A stretch of 64,000 bases of DNA, from NCBI RefSeq assembly GCF_035195345.1, contig NZ_CP136574.1, forward strand, positions 1,603,871 to 1,667,870, in the 5' to 3' direction. This stretch comes from Flavobacterium sp. (GTDB lineage: Bacteria; Bacteroidota; Bacteroidia; Flavobacteriales; Flavobacteriaceae). Both the position numbers and the translations under genes were made by a program. The notes beneath the pieces were generated by a model. It saw nothing but the letters and a program-made list of their open reading frames with translations, searched no databases and was not told where the DNA came from. Of the stretch, positions 7,079-16,044 are shown one piece after another (positions within the stretch are counted from its first letter, which is position 1; each line of letters starts with the position of its first letter).

Positions 7079-8419
7079 TTATTTTTGTAATTGCTTTAAT
7101 TTGTTGTTATACAATTCTTTTTTAGCATTATCATTCAAATTTTCGCAACTGATAATTAATTGTTTGTAAAAATTGGCTTCTAATACTTTGTTTTCAATTA
7201 CAAAATCCAAGCCATTTTCTAAAATGCTTTTCGCTTTCTTAAATTCTTTAAGTTGATTGTATCCTAAACCTGAATAAAAATAAAAATCTGATTGTGTTGG
7301 AAACAATTCCAAATAATCATCAGCTCTTCTTGTAACTAATTGATAATCTTGTTTTTGAATCAACGCTTCTAAATATAATTCCATTGCATCTACATCTTCT
7401 GGATTCTTTTTAAGTCCTTTCTCAAAATAGTAAACGGTTTTTTCTAAATCGTTCTTATTCCAGAAAAATTTAGCAAGTTCTTTGGCTACGTTGATTTCTC
7501 TATCAATATCAAAATAAGGGATTGCTTTGTCAATATCTTTTAAATAGGCTGGATTTTTATAGGCAAAAATGAGAAATTCATTAAAAACGCGGTGTTTGAT
7601 TTTTAAATCCATTCGGTCATTATCCAAAATTTTAAACATCGATTTTGAGGCATTATCGCCGTCGTTATTGTTTAAATGGAATTTTACTAAACTCACGTGT
7701 GCCCAGTCAGAATTTGGAATTTCTTTTTCCAACAGTTTTGCTACTTCAAAGGCTTTATCTTCTTGATTAAAACTCGTATACAAAACAATCAAATCGATGT
7801 AATTTTGTTCGACTTTTGGATTCTTTTTAATTGCTTCTTCTAATTGTTCCTTTTGTGGTTTTGAATAGGCGTTGGATTCTTGAATCTTCAATTTATAGAA
7901 CTCCATAGTACTGGTTAACTTAGATTTAGATTCCATATCTTTTAACAATTGCAATGCTTTTCCGTGTTGATTGGTATTCATAAAAAGCGAAACCAAATCC
8001 TCTTTCATGTTCGGATCAAACTCAATTAACTTTTCTACAATGGGAATCGATTTTTGAAAATCTTTGGTTTGATAATATACATCGTACAATCCGTTCCAAT
8101 ACCAACGTTGTTTGTTGTCTAACTCGATTGCTTTTTTGAAAGCACTTTCGGCATCAACATAATTTTTGAGACTTAAGTAATTCTTACCCAATTCATATTG
8201 AAATGCCGCATTTTTGGGTTCTTTTTCAATACATTTTTGAATCGACACAATAGCTTTATCGTAATTTTCGATGCCGCGTTGTTTTACAGCTTCGTAAAAA
8301 TTATTTTCCAATTGGTCGTCCACCAAAGCAATCGCATCGGGATTTTCTTGCGCAAACAATTGATTCCCAAAACTGAAAAGCAGGAACGTAAATAAAACTA
8401 TGTGTTTTTTCTTTATCAT
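7079..8419 (-). CDS. Secreted tetratricopeptide repeat protein
   Basis: A 446-residue protein with a signal peptide (cleaved after LFAQ, residue ~24). At least seven TPR units can be seen, for example FQYELGKNYLSLKNYVDAESAFKKA-like and FYFYSGLGYNQLKEFKKAKSI-like helices spread over residues 40-430. TPR arrays are protein-interaction scaffolds; the partner is unknown. It lies between the nucleotidyltransferase gene (zero-nt spacing) and the DUF4292 lipoprotein gene (zero-nt spacing), a tight arrangement suggesting coupled expression and an envelope-assembly role. Confidence 0.75.
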   Translation of the reverse strand: MIKKKHIVLFTFLLFSFGNQLFAQENPDAIALVDDQLENNFYEAVKQRGIENYDKAIVSIQKCIEKEPKNAAFQYELGKNYLSLKNYVDAESAFKKAIELDNKQRWYWNGLYDVYYQTKDFQKSIPIVEKLIEFDPNMKEDLVSLFMNTNQHGKALQLLKDMESKSKLTSTMEFYKLKIQESNAYSKPQKEQLEEAIKKNPKVEQNYIDLIVLYTSFNQEDKAFEVAKLLEKEIPNSDWAHVSLVKFHLNNNDGDNASKSMFKILDNDRMDLKIKHRVFNEFLIFAYKNPAYLKDIDKAIPYFDIDREINVAKELAKFFWNKNDLEKTVYYFEKGLKKNPEDVDAMELYLEALIQKQDYQLVTRRADDYLELFPTQSDFYFYSGLGYNQLKEFKKAKSILENGLDFVIENKVLEANFYKQLIISCENLNDNAKKELYNNKLKQLQK

Positions 8420-9430
8420 CTATTCTAAAACTGAATAATCACCAATACTAATGCTAGTAAAATTACCATCAAAACTCGCGTGATTCCCAATCATAGCATT
8501 ATCTAAATTGGCATTTTTGATATGAGCATGCGTTTGAATTAAACTATTTTTTATGGTAGAATCAATCACGTGACATCCTTTTCCTAATGAAACATTTGGA
8601 CCTACCGTAGCATTAATCAATACTACATCTTCACCTATGTAACATGGAGGAATTATCGTTGAATTTTCTAATTTTACATCATAATCCACTAAATGTTCGC
8701 CATCGTTATGTAAAAACCCTAGCATTCTTGTGTTCGTTTCAACAGTAACGTCTTTGTTTCCACAATCCATCCATTCATCTACTTTTCCTGGAACAAACTT
8801 CATGCCTTTTGCCATCATTTGTTTGATACCATCGTTAATTTGGTATTCGCCACCATGAATAATGTTATTATCTAAAACCGATTGCAATTCGTTTTTCAAC
8901 ACAGCAACATCTTTGAAATAATAAATTCCAATAACCGCTAAATCCGATACGAATTCTTTTGGTTTCTCCACCAATTCAATAATTTCTCCGTTTGTATTTA
9001 AGTTTACCACACCAAAAGCTTCTGGCTGGTCGACTTGTTTTACCCAAATAACACTATCGGCTGAAGTATCCAAATCAAAATCCGCACGAATTAACGTGTC
9101 GGCATAAGCGATAACCGCGGGACCACTTAAAGAATCCTTAGCACACATAATGGCATGACCTGTTCCTAAAGCCTCGTTTTGATAATAAATGGTTCCTTTT
9201 GCGCCTAATTTCTGAGCAATCGCAATTAAATCATCTTCTACTTTTTTACCAAAACTTTCATGAATAATAAACGCAACTTCGTCTATTTTCTGATTTAAAA
9301 CACCAGCAATGTCTTCCACTAATCGGTGAACGATTGGCTTTCCTGCTACTGGAATTAATGGTTTTGGAATGGTTAAAGTGTGTGGGCGAAGGCGTGAACC
9401 ACGACCTGCCATTGGTACAATTATTTTCAT
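8420..9430 (-). CDS. Sugar-phosphate nucleotidyltransferase with left-handed beta-helix
   Basis: A 336-residue protein. The N-terminal NTP_transferase domain begins IIVPMAGRGSRLRPHTLTIP with the signature GxGxRLxP-type loop and the following Lys, and carries the AYADTLI metal-binding region (~110). From residue ~245 a hexapeptide-repeat beta-helix follows (IIPPCYIGEDVVLINATVG). The family makes NDP-sugars (RmlA/GlmU-like); the specific sugar and nucleotide cannot be assigned. Its operon with a polysaccharide flippase and dut suggests surface-glycan precursor synthesis. Confidence 0.8.
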   Translation of the reverse strand: MKIIVPMAGRGSRLRPHTLTIPKPLIPVAGKPIVHRLVEDIAGVLNQKIDEVAFIIHESFGKKVEDDLIAIAQKLGAKGTIYYQNEALGTGHAIMCAKDSLSGPAVIAYADTLIRADFDLDTSADSVIWVKQVDQPEAFGVVNLNTNGEIIELVEKPKEFVSDLAVIGIYYFKDVAVLKNELQSVLDNNIIHGGEYQINDGIKQMMAKGMKFVPGKVDEWMDCGNKDVTVETNTRMLGFLHNDGEHLVDYDVKLENSTIIPPCYIGEDVVLINATVGPNVSLGKGCHVIDSTIKNSLIQTHAHIKNANLDNAMIGNHASFDGNFTSISIGDYSVLE

Positions 9431-9445
9431 GTTTTATATTTTAAA

Positions 9446-9461
9446 CGCAAAGCTCGCAAAG
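9446..9461. repeat. CGCAAAG word repeat
   Basis: Two CGCAAAG words (9446-9452, 9455-9461) with a third degenerate copy (CACAAAG, 9469-9475) in the spacer before the nucleotidyltransferase gene. This kind of short word repeat is typical of flavobacterial intergenic DNA. Confidence 0.45.
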
Positions 9462-9503
9462 GTGTTTCACAAAGTTTGCTAAGATTATATTTTGATATTT
9501 TTT

Positions 9504-9534
9504 CTGAACACTTTATACTGAACACTGAACACTT
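9504..9534. repeat. CTGAACA tandem word repeat
   Basis: CTGAACA recurs three times (from 9504, 9518 and 9525; the last two directly adjacent) in the spacer just downstream of the dut stop codon. It differs in sequence from the neighbouring CGCAAAG words, so two unrelated low-complexity patterns share one 100-nt spacer. Confidence 0.5.
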
Positions 9535-9967
9535 ATTTTACTCCCGTACTACCAAAACCGCCTTCTCCTCTTGAAGTTTCTGATAATTCGGTTACTTCAA
9601 TCCATTCTGCTCGTTCGTGCTTGGCGATGATTAATTGGGCAATGCGTTCTCCGTTTTCGATTACGAAATCTTCATTGGATAAATTTACTAAAATAACCCC
9701 GATTTCTCCACGGTAATCGGCATCAACTGTTCCTGGTGAATTTAAAACGGTGATTCCTTTTTTGGCTGCTAAACCACTTCTTGGCCTAACTTGTGCCTCA
9801 TAACCAATTGGTAATTCAATAAAAAGTCCCGTTTTTACAATGGTTCTTTCTAATGATTTTAATGTAATAGGTTCTGAAATATTCGCACGTAAATCCATTC
9901 CAGCCGAAGCGATGGTTTCGTAGTTTGGTAACGCGTGATTTGATTTATTGATGATTTTAATTTGCAT
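9533..9967 (-). CDS. dut: dUTP diphosphatase
   Basis: A 144-residue trimeric-type dUTPase that hydrolyses dUTP to dUMP and pyrophosphate, keeping uracil out of DNA and feeding thymidylate synthesis. All five motifs are visible: AGMDLRAN (1), RPRSGLAAKKG (2), GTVDADYRGEIGV (3, with catalytic Asp), ERIAQLIIAKHE (4), and the C-terminal Arg/Gly-rich RGEGGFGSTG (5). The length is normal. It sits between the flippase and nucleotidyltransferase genes, 76 nt from the first and 102 nt from the second. Confidence 0.95.
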   Translation of the reverse strand: MQIKIINKSNHALPNYETIASAGMDLRANISEPITLKSLERTIVKTGLFIELPIGYEAQVRPRSGLAAKKGITVLNSPGTVDADYRGEIGVILVNLSNEDFVIENGERIAQLIIAKHERAEWIEVTELSETSRGEGGFGSTGVK

Positions 9968-10043
9968 TTTTAATTCTATTTTTTTTTGGAATACAGATTT
10001 TAGAAATTGGAGAAATCCTAACTAAATCTATAATTCAAAGTTA

Positions 10044-11504
10044 TTATTTTCTTCTGATAATCGTTAAAATAGTTTCCTTTTCGTTTCGGTACACAAAGTA
10101 AGCAAAAAACAAGATAGCTGCAATTCCGAATATATAGGTTTCTCTAAATATTTCAATATAAAAAGACAATCCTGATAAAACTATTGCCAAACCTAAATAA
10201 GTAAAAATCGATTTCTTATCGTATGGAATTGGATATTTTTTTTGTCCCATATAGTACGAAATCAACATCATGGTTCCGTAAGCCAAAATGGTTGCAATTG
10301 CAGAACCCATGTAACTTATGATTGGAATTAAAAGCAAGTTTAAAACTAAAGTTACTATTGCTCCTACTATTGAAATATAAGCGCCAATTCGAGTTTTGTC
10401 GATTAATTTGTACCAAACCGATAAATTAGTGTAAATACCTAAAAAGAAATTCGCCAACACAATTAAAGGCACCACATCCATCGCATCCCAGTAAATAGCT
10501 TTTGGTACTAAAATTAATTTTAAAACATCTGCAAAAACAATCACTCCCAAACAAATAAACGAACCGAAAATGACAAAATATTTGGTAATTGTAGCATAGG
10601 TTTGTGGTGCATTTTCATTATTGGCATGACTAAAGAAAAAGGGTTCAATTCCTAGAGAATACGCTGTGCGAAATAACACCATAAACATTCCGATTTTATA
10701 ACAAGCGGAATAGGCTCCAATATCTGCCATGTCAACATCCATCCAATCCAATAAAATTTTATCAAAATGTTCGTTGATAGCAAAGGCGATTCCAGCCACT
10801 AAAATAGGCAAACCGTAGTGCATCATTTTCTTCCACAAATCAGCATCAAATTGCCATTTTATTTTGAAATAATCAGGTAAAACAAAAATTAAAGTGACCA
10901 AACTAGCAATTAAATTGGATACAAAAATATAGCCAATTTGAAAATCATCATGATAAATAGTTTGAATGAAAGAATTTGAAGATTCAGTAGCAATATCGGG
11001 TAGCAGAATCAAAAAGAAAACATTCAAGACCAAATTAATCAATACATTTGAAATCTTAATTACAGCATATTTTATTGGACGACCTTCTGCTCTAATTTTA
11101 GAAAAAGGTATTATCGCTAAGGCATCAAAAGCTAAAATCCAAATAGTAAAAACGATATATTCTACATTAATTTCTGACCAAAGTGCTAGATTTTTTCTAA
11201 AAAGTAGAAATAACGCTAAAAACCCAATGGTAGACCAAAAAATTGAAACCGTTGCTGTTGAAACTACATTTTTTTTATCACTTTCCGAATTATAAAATCG
11301 GAAAAAAGCTGTTTCCATTCCGTAAGATAAAATGACGTTGAAGAACACCAAATAGGAAAAAATCACAGAAACCTCGCCCATTTTTTCCTTATCGGTAAGA
11401 TAATAGACAAAAATTGGATTCAGAATAAAACTAATTATTCTAGGCAAAACTGTTGCTATGCCATAAATCGCTGTTTGTTTAAAAAGACTTTTATAAAGAC
11501 TCAT
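10044..11504 (-). CDS. Polysaccharide flippase (Wzx/MATE-like, MOP superfamily)
   Basis: A 486-residue polytopic membrane protein with about 12-14 hydrophobic helices and the O-antigen/polysaccharide exporter pattern (IYGIATVLPRIISFILNPIF near the N-terminus, ETAFFRFYNSE, and MHYGLPILVAGIAFAINEHFD near the middle). It would move undecaprenyl-linked glycans across the inner membrane. No glycosyltransferase gene is adjacent, so this is probably a core, not an O-antigen cluster, copy. It is followed by dut and the sugar nucleotidyltransferase. Confidence 0.8.
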   Translation of the reverse strand: MSLYKSLFKQTAIYGIATVLPRIISFILNPIFVYYLTDKEKMGEVSVIFSYLVFFNVILSYGMETAFFRFYNSESDKKNVVSTATVSIFWSTIGFLALFLLFRKNLALWSEINVEYIVFTIWILAFDALAIIPFSKIRAEGRPIKYAVIKISNVLINLVLNVFFLILLPDIATESSNSFIQTIYHDDFQIGYIFVSNLIASLVTLIFVLPDYFKIKWQFDADLWKKMMHYGLPILVAGIAFAINEHFDKILLDWMDVDMADIGAYSACYKIGMFMVLFRTAYSLGIEPFFFSHANNENAPQTYATITKYFVIFGSFICLGVIVFADVLKLILVPKAIYWDAMDVVPLIVLANFFLGIYTNLSVWYKLIDKTRIGAYISIVGAIVTLVLNLLLIPIISYMGSAIATILAYGTMMLISYYMGQKKYPIPYDKKSIFTYLGLAIVLSGLSFYIEIFRETYIFGIAAILFFAYFVYRNEKETILTIIRRK

Positions 11505-11531
11505 TTATAATTTTTAGAATAACAAATGTAA

Positions 11532-11984
11532 TTAATTCTTTGGTTTTGCCGAAGGATAAAGTAACATTGGTCTTTCTTTTACTTCTTTAATAGTTTGACG
11601 GATTTCTTTGCCGTTTTTTGAGAAAATTAAGATGGCTTCATTTTCGGCTAATGTTAAGGCATTTTTAGGACTGGTGTAAATTTGAGAATCATCACCTTCA
11701 AATTTTTGTTGATTGCCAGACGTTTTAATCATTGCCTGAAAATGCAAATTATCTTGTTTTTCAAAAGACACTTCATATCCTCTAAAAATTACTTTTTTCA
11801 ATTCGACGTTTGATGGTAATTCTGATTTCAATTCAAGGTAAAAATTAATTCCACTTCCTCCACCTCGCACTCCAGCAACCCAAGTTTCATATGAAGCCAC
11901 AATCGCTGATTCTTTGATTATTTTATCCTGACTAGAACAACTAGTGACTAAAATCAAGAATAGTAACGATACATAGTTTTTCAT
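11532..11984 (-). CDS. Small lipoprotein of unknown function
   Basis: A 150-residue lipoprotein; the lipobox is LVTSC (Cys16), followed by SSQDK. The mature part contains a Gly-rich VRGGGSGINFYLELKSE segment and predicted beta strands. I do not recognise a characterised family; similar short lipoproteins occur in Flavobacteriaceae. It lies 5 nt after the stop side of the GNAT gene and is probably cotranscribed with it. Confidence 0.6.
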   Translation of the reverse strand: MKNYVSLLFLILVTSCSSQDKIIKESAIVASYETWVAGVRGGGSGINFYLELKSELPSNVELKKVIFRGYEVSFEKQDNLHFQAMIKTSGNQQKFEGDDSQIYTSPKNALTLAENEAILIFSKNGKEIRQTIKEVKERPMLLYPSAKPKN

Positions 11985-11989
11985 AATCT

Positions 11990-12415
11990 CTATTTTAAAT
12001 ATTTCACAAAATGAAATCCTTTGGGGACAAAACCATGATTCATGTAGAATTTTTGAGCGCCAAAATTGGTCGTATACGCATCTAAGGCAATCATGTTACA
12101 ATCTTCATCGATGGCTTTTTGATTGAGATATTCGGTCATGATGCTGCCAATTCCTTTGGAACGAAAATCCTCGTGAACCACCACATTGTCTAATTCTAAA
12201 TATTTGCCAGACCACAATTTAGTTCCAATCCAAAATCCAGCTAAACCCATTGTTATTCCGTTTTCTACTATAATTAATTGTTTGTAATTGTGCGGAATCA
12301 TTTTGTCTAACAAATCGCCATAAATTTGAAGTGTATAATCGGGATATAATTGTTGGATGATGGATAATTGCTCCAACATTTCGGCTTTTGTTCCTAATTC
12401 GAGTAACTGTGGCAT
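11990..12415 (-). CDS. GNAT family N-acetyltransferase
   Basis: A 141-residue single-domain GNAT. Motif A is clear (VHEDFRSKGIGSIMTEYL: R-x-x-G-x-G acetyl-CoA loop, residues ~80-97), and the C-terminal beta-bulge region ends with AQKFYMNHGFVPKGFHF. The substrate is unknown. Its start lies 1 nt from the peptidase stop codon, so the two are translationally linked; a peptide or amino-acid substrate would fit but is speculative. Confidence 0.85.
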   Translation of the reverse strand: MPQLLELGTKAEMLEQLSIIQQLYPDYTLQIYGDLLDKMIPHNYKQLIIVENGITMGLAGFWIGTKLWSGKYLELDNVVVHEDFRSKGIGSIMTEYLNQKAIDEDCNMIALDAYTTNFGAQKFYMNHGFVPKGFHFVKYLK

Positions 12416-12416
12416 T

Positions 12417-14759
12417 TTATTTTTGTAATAGATTTTCGTTGAATAAGTCTAAAATTCTTCTGTATTCGTCAACCCAAGAATACGTTCTTGTAAATCCGTG
12501 GGCTTCTACTGGAAATACGGCTAAATCCCAGTCTTTTTTACCCAATTCGATAAATCGTTGCGTTAATCGAACAATGTCTTGGAATTGCACGTTGTCGTCT
12601 ACCATTCCGTGTAACATCAGCAACTTGTCTTGTAAATTATTCGCAAAATAAATCGGTGAACTTTTCTTGTACGCTTCTGGATCAGTTTCTGGGAAATTCA
12701 AAATGTTTGAGGTGTAACCGTGATTGTAATGCGCCCAATCGGTAACTGAACGTAACGCTGCTCCTGCTTTGAATTCCCCTGGTTCTGTTAACAAAGCCAT
12801 TAACGTGATGAATCCACCATACGAACCGCCGTAAATTCCAACACGATTCGCGTCAATTCCTGCTTTTTCTACTAAATATTTCTTTCCATCCAATTGATCC
12901 GATAAATCTTTTCCACCCATGTGACGGTAAATTCCCGTTCTAAAATCACGTCCGTAACCATCACTGGCTCTGTAATCGATATCTAAAACGGTATAGCCTA
13001 AATCGGTAAGTAAATTGTGAAACATGAATTCTCTGTGATACGTGCTCCAATAATTGTGAGCATTTTGCAAATATCCAGCACCGTGTACAAAAATGACTGC
13101 CGCTTTGTTCTTGTTTTCTACTTTTGGTTGGTACAAACGTGCGTAGACTGTCGTTCCGTCTTCTGCTTTAAATGTGATAACTTCTGGTGTTTTCCAATTG
13201 TATTTTTTGAATTCTGGCGTAGTTGAAAAGGTAATTTGTTTCAAATCTGCATTCGGTTTGTTAGCACCCACATACAATTCCCAAGGTTTGTTTTTATACG
13301 AATAGCGTACCAAAAGTGTTTGTTCATCTGGAGATAATTCCACTTCATAATTACCATCATTCGTTAAAATTCCGGTCATTTTTTTAGAAGCGATGTCTAA
13401 TTTATAAAAACTTCTGTTGCCTGGATGTGTTGTGGTGGTTGTGATGTAAAACGATTTGGTATCATTCGATAATTGAACATTTCGAACTTCCCAATTACCT
13501 TTTGTTACTGCTTCTTTTTTCTTGGTTTTTAAATTGTACGTGTACAAGTGTGAAAAACCAGTAGCTTCCGATTGAAAATAAATAGTGGAATTATCAATAA
13601 AACCTAATGTTCCGCTACTAAAACTATAGCCTGGAATTCCAGGTCCGCCAATCCATGCTTCGTCGTGTTGGTGATCTAATTCGGTGATTTTTCCTGAAAC
13701 TAAATCCAATTGCACCATCCAACGGTGTTTGTTGTCTTGACTTCTGATTTCCAACACAGCATTTTTTCCGTCTTTGCTATACACTGGACTTTGCATTACT
13801 ATTGCTGTTTCGTAATCCGATTTATCTTTTAGATTTTCGTAGTCTTGGTAGTATTTTGGCGCTTCTTTGATGCCCGATAAATTAGAAAATGAAACGTAAT
13901 ACGTAGTATCTTTTTCTACATTGAAAATTCCGAATTTATGCTTACTGAAACCCTCTACCGAAACTTTTGCGCGTGCTTTTTTGCTTTGAGTAAACCCATC
14001 ATCGCTGATGAAATGCTCTATATTGGTCGAAGCTTGCGTTGGATAATCTGAAGTTCGAAACGTTACAAATTTTCCATCAGGCGATGCTTTTACTTGTTCT
14101 AACGATGATTTATCATAGAAAATTTCTTTTGGAAACTTCTCTTTATTGGTTTTAGATTGCGCTTCATTCCATTCATCTGCTTTTGCTTCATCACGAACAA
14201 ATTGAAACAATTCTTTTTGTTGGTTTTTCAAGAACGAATCTTCTTCTTTTGATGATTTACTTTCTTTTCCTGATTTAAAATTAGTTAACTGAATGATGGT
14301 GAAATCTTTCAAATTCAATTGAAAAACATTTCTATTTTGCTGAAAAAAGAGAATTTCTGGATTGTTACTTCTTTGAACAGAAACTATTCGGTCTGCTAAT
14401 TGAATGACTTTCTTAATCTTTTTTGTGGATTTGGTATACGCATACAAAACGCCTTGATTGGTATAATACACAACATCATAATCTTTCTGTGTTGCCATAA
14501 AATCCAAATCATAAATAGGATTTGAAGTCGTTACTTTTTGAGGCGATTTACTCGATTTGTTCCAAAAATACGTGCTGTTATCGATTTCGTTATTCGGGTT
14601 CCAATCAAATAAAACGGTTTGCCCATCGATAGACCAACGGTGGTTTTCGGGTTGGTGCCCGATGAATTCGTCACCTTTCATGATGTCTTCTAAACGAAGA
14701 TTTTGAGCATTACCAAAAAATGTGAAAAGTAGTAAGAAGAAACAGCAATATTTTTTCAT
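12417..14759 (-). CDS. S9 family peptidase (dipeptidyl peptidase IV-like)
   Basis: A 780-residue secreted serine peptidase: signal peptide (cut after GNAQ, residue ~19), an eight-bladed beta-propeller region (~40-510), then an alpha/beta-hydrolase domain. The catalytic triad is visible: Ser in YGGSYGGF, Asp in MVDDNVQF, His in PVEAHGF. Family S9B/C enzymes release dipeptides, often X-Pro, from N-termini. No T9SS sorting domain is present, so it is probably periplasmic or surface-associated. It is the first gene of a unit with the GNAT and lipoprotein genes. Confidence 0.9.
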   Translation of the reverse strand: MKKYCCFFLLLFTFFGNAQNLRLEDIMKGDEFIGHQPENHRWSIDGQTVLFDWNPNNEIDNSTYFWNKSSKSPQKVTTSNPIYDLDFMATQKDYDVVYYTNQGVLYAYTKSTKKIKKVIQLADRIVSVQRSNNPEILFFQQNRNVFQLNLKDFTIIQLTNFKSGKESKSSKEEDSFLKNQQKELFQFVRDEAKADEWNEAQSKTNKEKFPKEIFYDKSSLEQVKASPDGKFVTFRTSDYPTQASTNIEHFISDDGFTQSKKARAKVSVEGFSKHKFGIFNVEKDTTYYVSFSNLSGIKEAPKYYQDYENLKDKSDYETAIVMQSPVYSKDGKNAVLEIRSQDNKHRWMVQLDLVSGKITELDHQHDEAWIGGPGIPGYSFSSGTLGFIDNSTIYFQSEATGFSHLYTYNLKTKKKEAVTKGNWEVRNVQLSNDTKSFYITTTTTHPGNRSFYKLDIASKKMTGILTNDGNYEVELSPDEQTLLVRYSYKNKPWELYVGANKPNADLKQITFSTTPEFKKYNWKTPEVITFKAEDGTTVYARLYQPKVENKNKAAVIFVHGAGYLQNAHNYWSTYHREFMFHNLLTDLGYTVLDIDYRASDGYGRDFRTGIYRHMGGKDLSDQLDGKKYLVEKAGIDANRVGIYGGSYGGFITLMALLTEPGEFKAGAALRSVTDWAHYNHGYTSNILNFPETDPEAYKKSSPIYFANNLQDKLLMLHGMVDDNVQFQDIVRLTQRFIELGKKDWDLAVFPVEAHGFTRTYSWVDEYRRILDLFNENLLQK

Positions 14760-14780
14760 TGGAAAATAGTTTGTTACTTA

Positions 14781-14788
14781 CAAATATA
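14781..14788 (-). promoter_or_regulatory. Candidate -7 box of the S9 peptidase gene
   Basis: CAAATATA on the plus strand reads TATATTTG on the minus strand (TAnnTTTG), 22 nt upstream of the start codon. No convincing -33 element was found. Confidence 0.45.
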
Positions 14789-14855
14789 CCAATAAAAATA
14801 AATGAGGGAAAAAAGGTTTTGTTAAATGAATTTGTGGCTTTGAGAATTTGTTTGT

Positions 14856-14898
14856 GGGGGAGGAATGTGATTTTGGGCTAGTTAGGGTTTAATGTGGG
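14856..14898 (+). other. G-rich tract with four G-runs
   Basis: Four runs of three or more G (14856-14860, 14875-14877, 14885-14887, 14896-14898) lie on the plus strand in an otherwise AT-rich genome, between the restriction enzyme stop codon and the peptidase promoter. They could form a long-loop G-quadruplex or simply mark foreign DNA. Confidence 0.35.
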
Positions 14899-14904
14899 TG
14901 TACT

Positions 14905-16044
14905 TTATTCGGTTTCTTTATTAAATTCGTTGTAAGTATTTGTTTTCATAATGTCAATTTTAAAATCTCCATTATTATCTTTCATAATAATTACGCTGTC
15001 AAAACCTAATTTATCCAATTTTTCCATTGTTGCAAGCTCACCTTCTTTAAGTTGTAGAACTTTACGCAAAAGCCAATCTGACAATGCTTTGTTGGGATTT
15101 GTCATTAATGCTTTTGAATTTTCTTGACAAACTTTTGCAGAAAAAATATCTCCTGTTGGAATTTGTAAATTGAAAATCTCATCTCTTTGCGGAAAGAAAT
15201 TTGGATATTTTCTGTGCAATTCCGCAGGAATTGGAATATAAATTTCTCCAAAATCTCTTTTTCTTCCGTTTGCATTCCATTGATTTAAACCACTCCGTTC
15301 AAAAATAAATTTCTCTTTTTTCTGAATACCATAAAGTGGCAAAACCACATAATTTTCGCCTTTTACAAGTTTATCAGTTGCAGTTTTTAAATCTTTGTTT
15401 TCCTCGAACAATTCAAGAAGCAAAGAATATGGGTCTTCAATAATATCAATTGGTAATCTAAATGCATTTTGCGGAATAATGAACTTTCTAAAAAGTGTAC
15501 TTTTTGAATAATTGAAAGAATAGAAATTATTTCCATCTTCAAATTGTAAACTCGCTTTATTATCTTTTACAGAATGAATATTTGCAATATCAATTGTATT
15601 ATAGTCTGTTTCATAAAGCAAAAGTTCATTTTCTTTTCGTGCTACAATATGATAAAGTGAACTTTCGATGTTGTAAAGTCTGTTTGCCAAATTAATTCTA
15701 TCGTTTCTAAATTCGCCTAATTTTATAGCAAGTTCTTTGCCTTTAAACTCTGCTAAAACTCTAGAAAGTGAATTAAATTCTGCAACTTTTTCAGTGCTGT
15801 TATTCGTGTTACAAGTAAAAGTTTTCAAACCAACACCAATAGAATTATAATTTGCATCAAAAGCAGTATCAGAACGTGATAAATTTCCTGCATCAAAACT
15901 TCTACAAAAAATATTTTCAGCAACACGATAATTAATGAAAGGTATTGCGCTTTCACTGAACAACCCTGAAAGCTTTGAAACTGCGGAAAGCAATTTCAAA
16001 TAATTTCCGTTTCTTTCTATGTCAATTTCTGCAAACGATTTCAT
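14905..16044 (-). CDS. Type II restriction endonuclease with C-terminal B3-like DNA-binding domain
   Basis: A 379-residue protein. Residues ~250-375 carry the B3-like recognition domain found in NgoFVII/BfiI-type restriction enzymes: WNANGRKRD (256-264), EIYIPIPAELHRKYPNFFP, and SKALMTNPNKALSDWLLRKV (310-329). The N-terminal half holds a candidate PD-(D/E)XK site (Asp59, Asp63, then GVGLK with Lys74); no HxK pair of the phospholipase-D nuclease type was seen. It would cut DNA that the partner methyltransferase has not modified. The ATG overlaps the methyltransferase stop by 4 nt, so the nuclease is translated only after the methylase, the usual protective order. Recognition site unknown. Confidence 0.8.
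   Translation of the reverse strand: MKSFAEIDIERNGNYLKLLSAVSKLSGLFSESAIPFINYRVAENIFCRSFDAGNLSRSDTAFDANYNSIGVGLKTFTCNTNNSTEKVAEFNSLSRVLAEFKGKELAIKLGEFRNDRINLANRLYNIESSLYHIVARKENELLLYETDYNTIDIANIHSVKDNKASLQFEDGNNFYSFNYSKSTLFRKFIIPQNAFRLPIDIIEDPYSLLLELFEENKDLKTATDKLVKGENYVVLPLYGIQKKEKFIFERSGLNQWNANGRKRDFGEIYIPIPAELHRKYPNFFPQRDEIFNLQIPTGDIFSAKVCQENSKALMTNPNKALSDWLLRKVLQLKEGELATMEKLDKLGFDSVIIMKDNNGDFKIDIMKTNTYNEFNKETE

Noticed and set aside
10966..11295. 109-codon plus-strand open frame opposite the flippase
   Set aside because: Antisense shadow with no start context or recognisable domain, fully inside a strongly supported gene.
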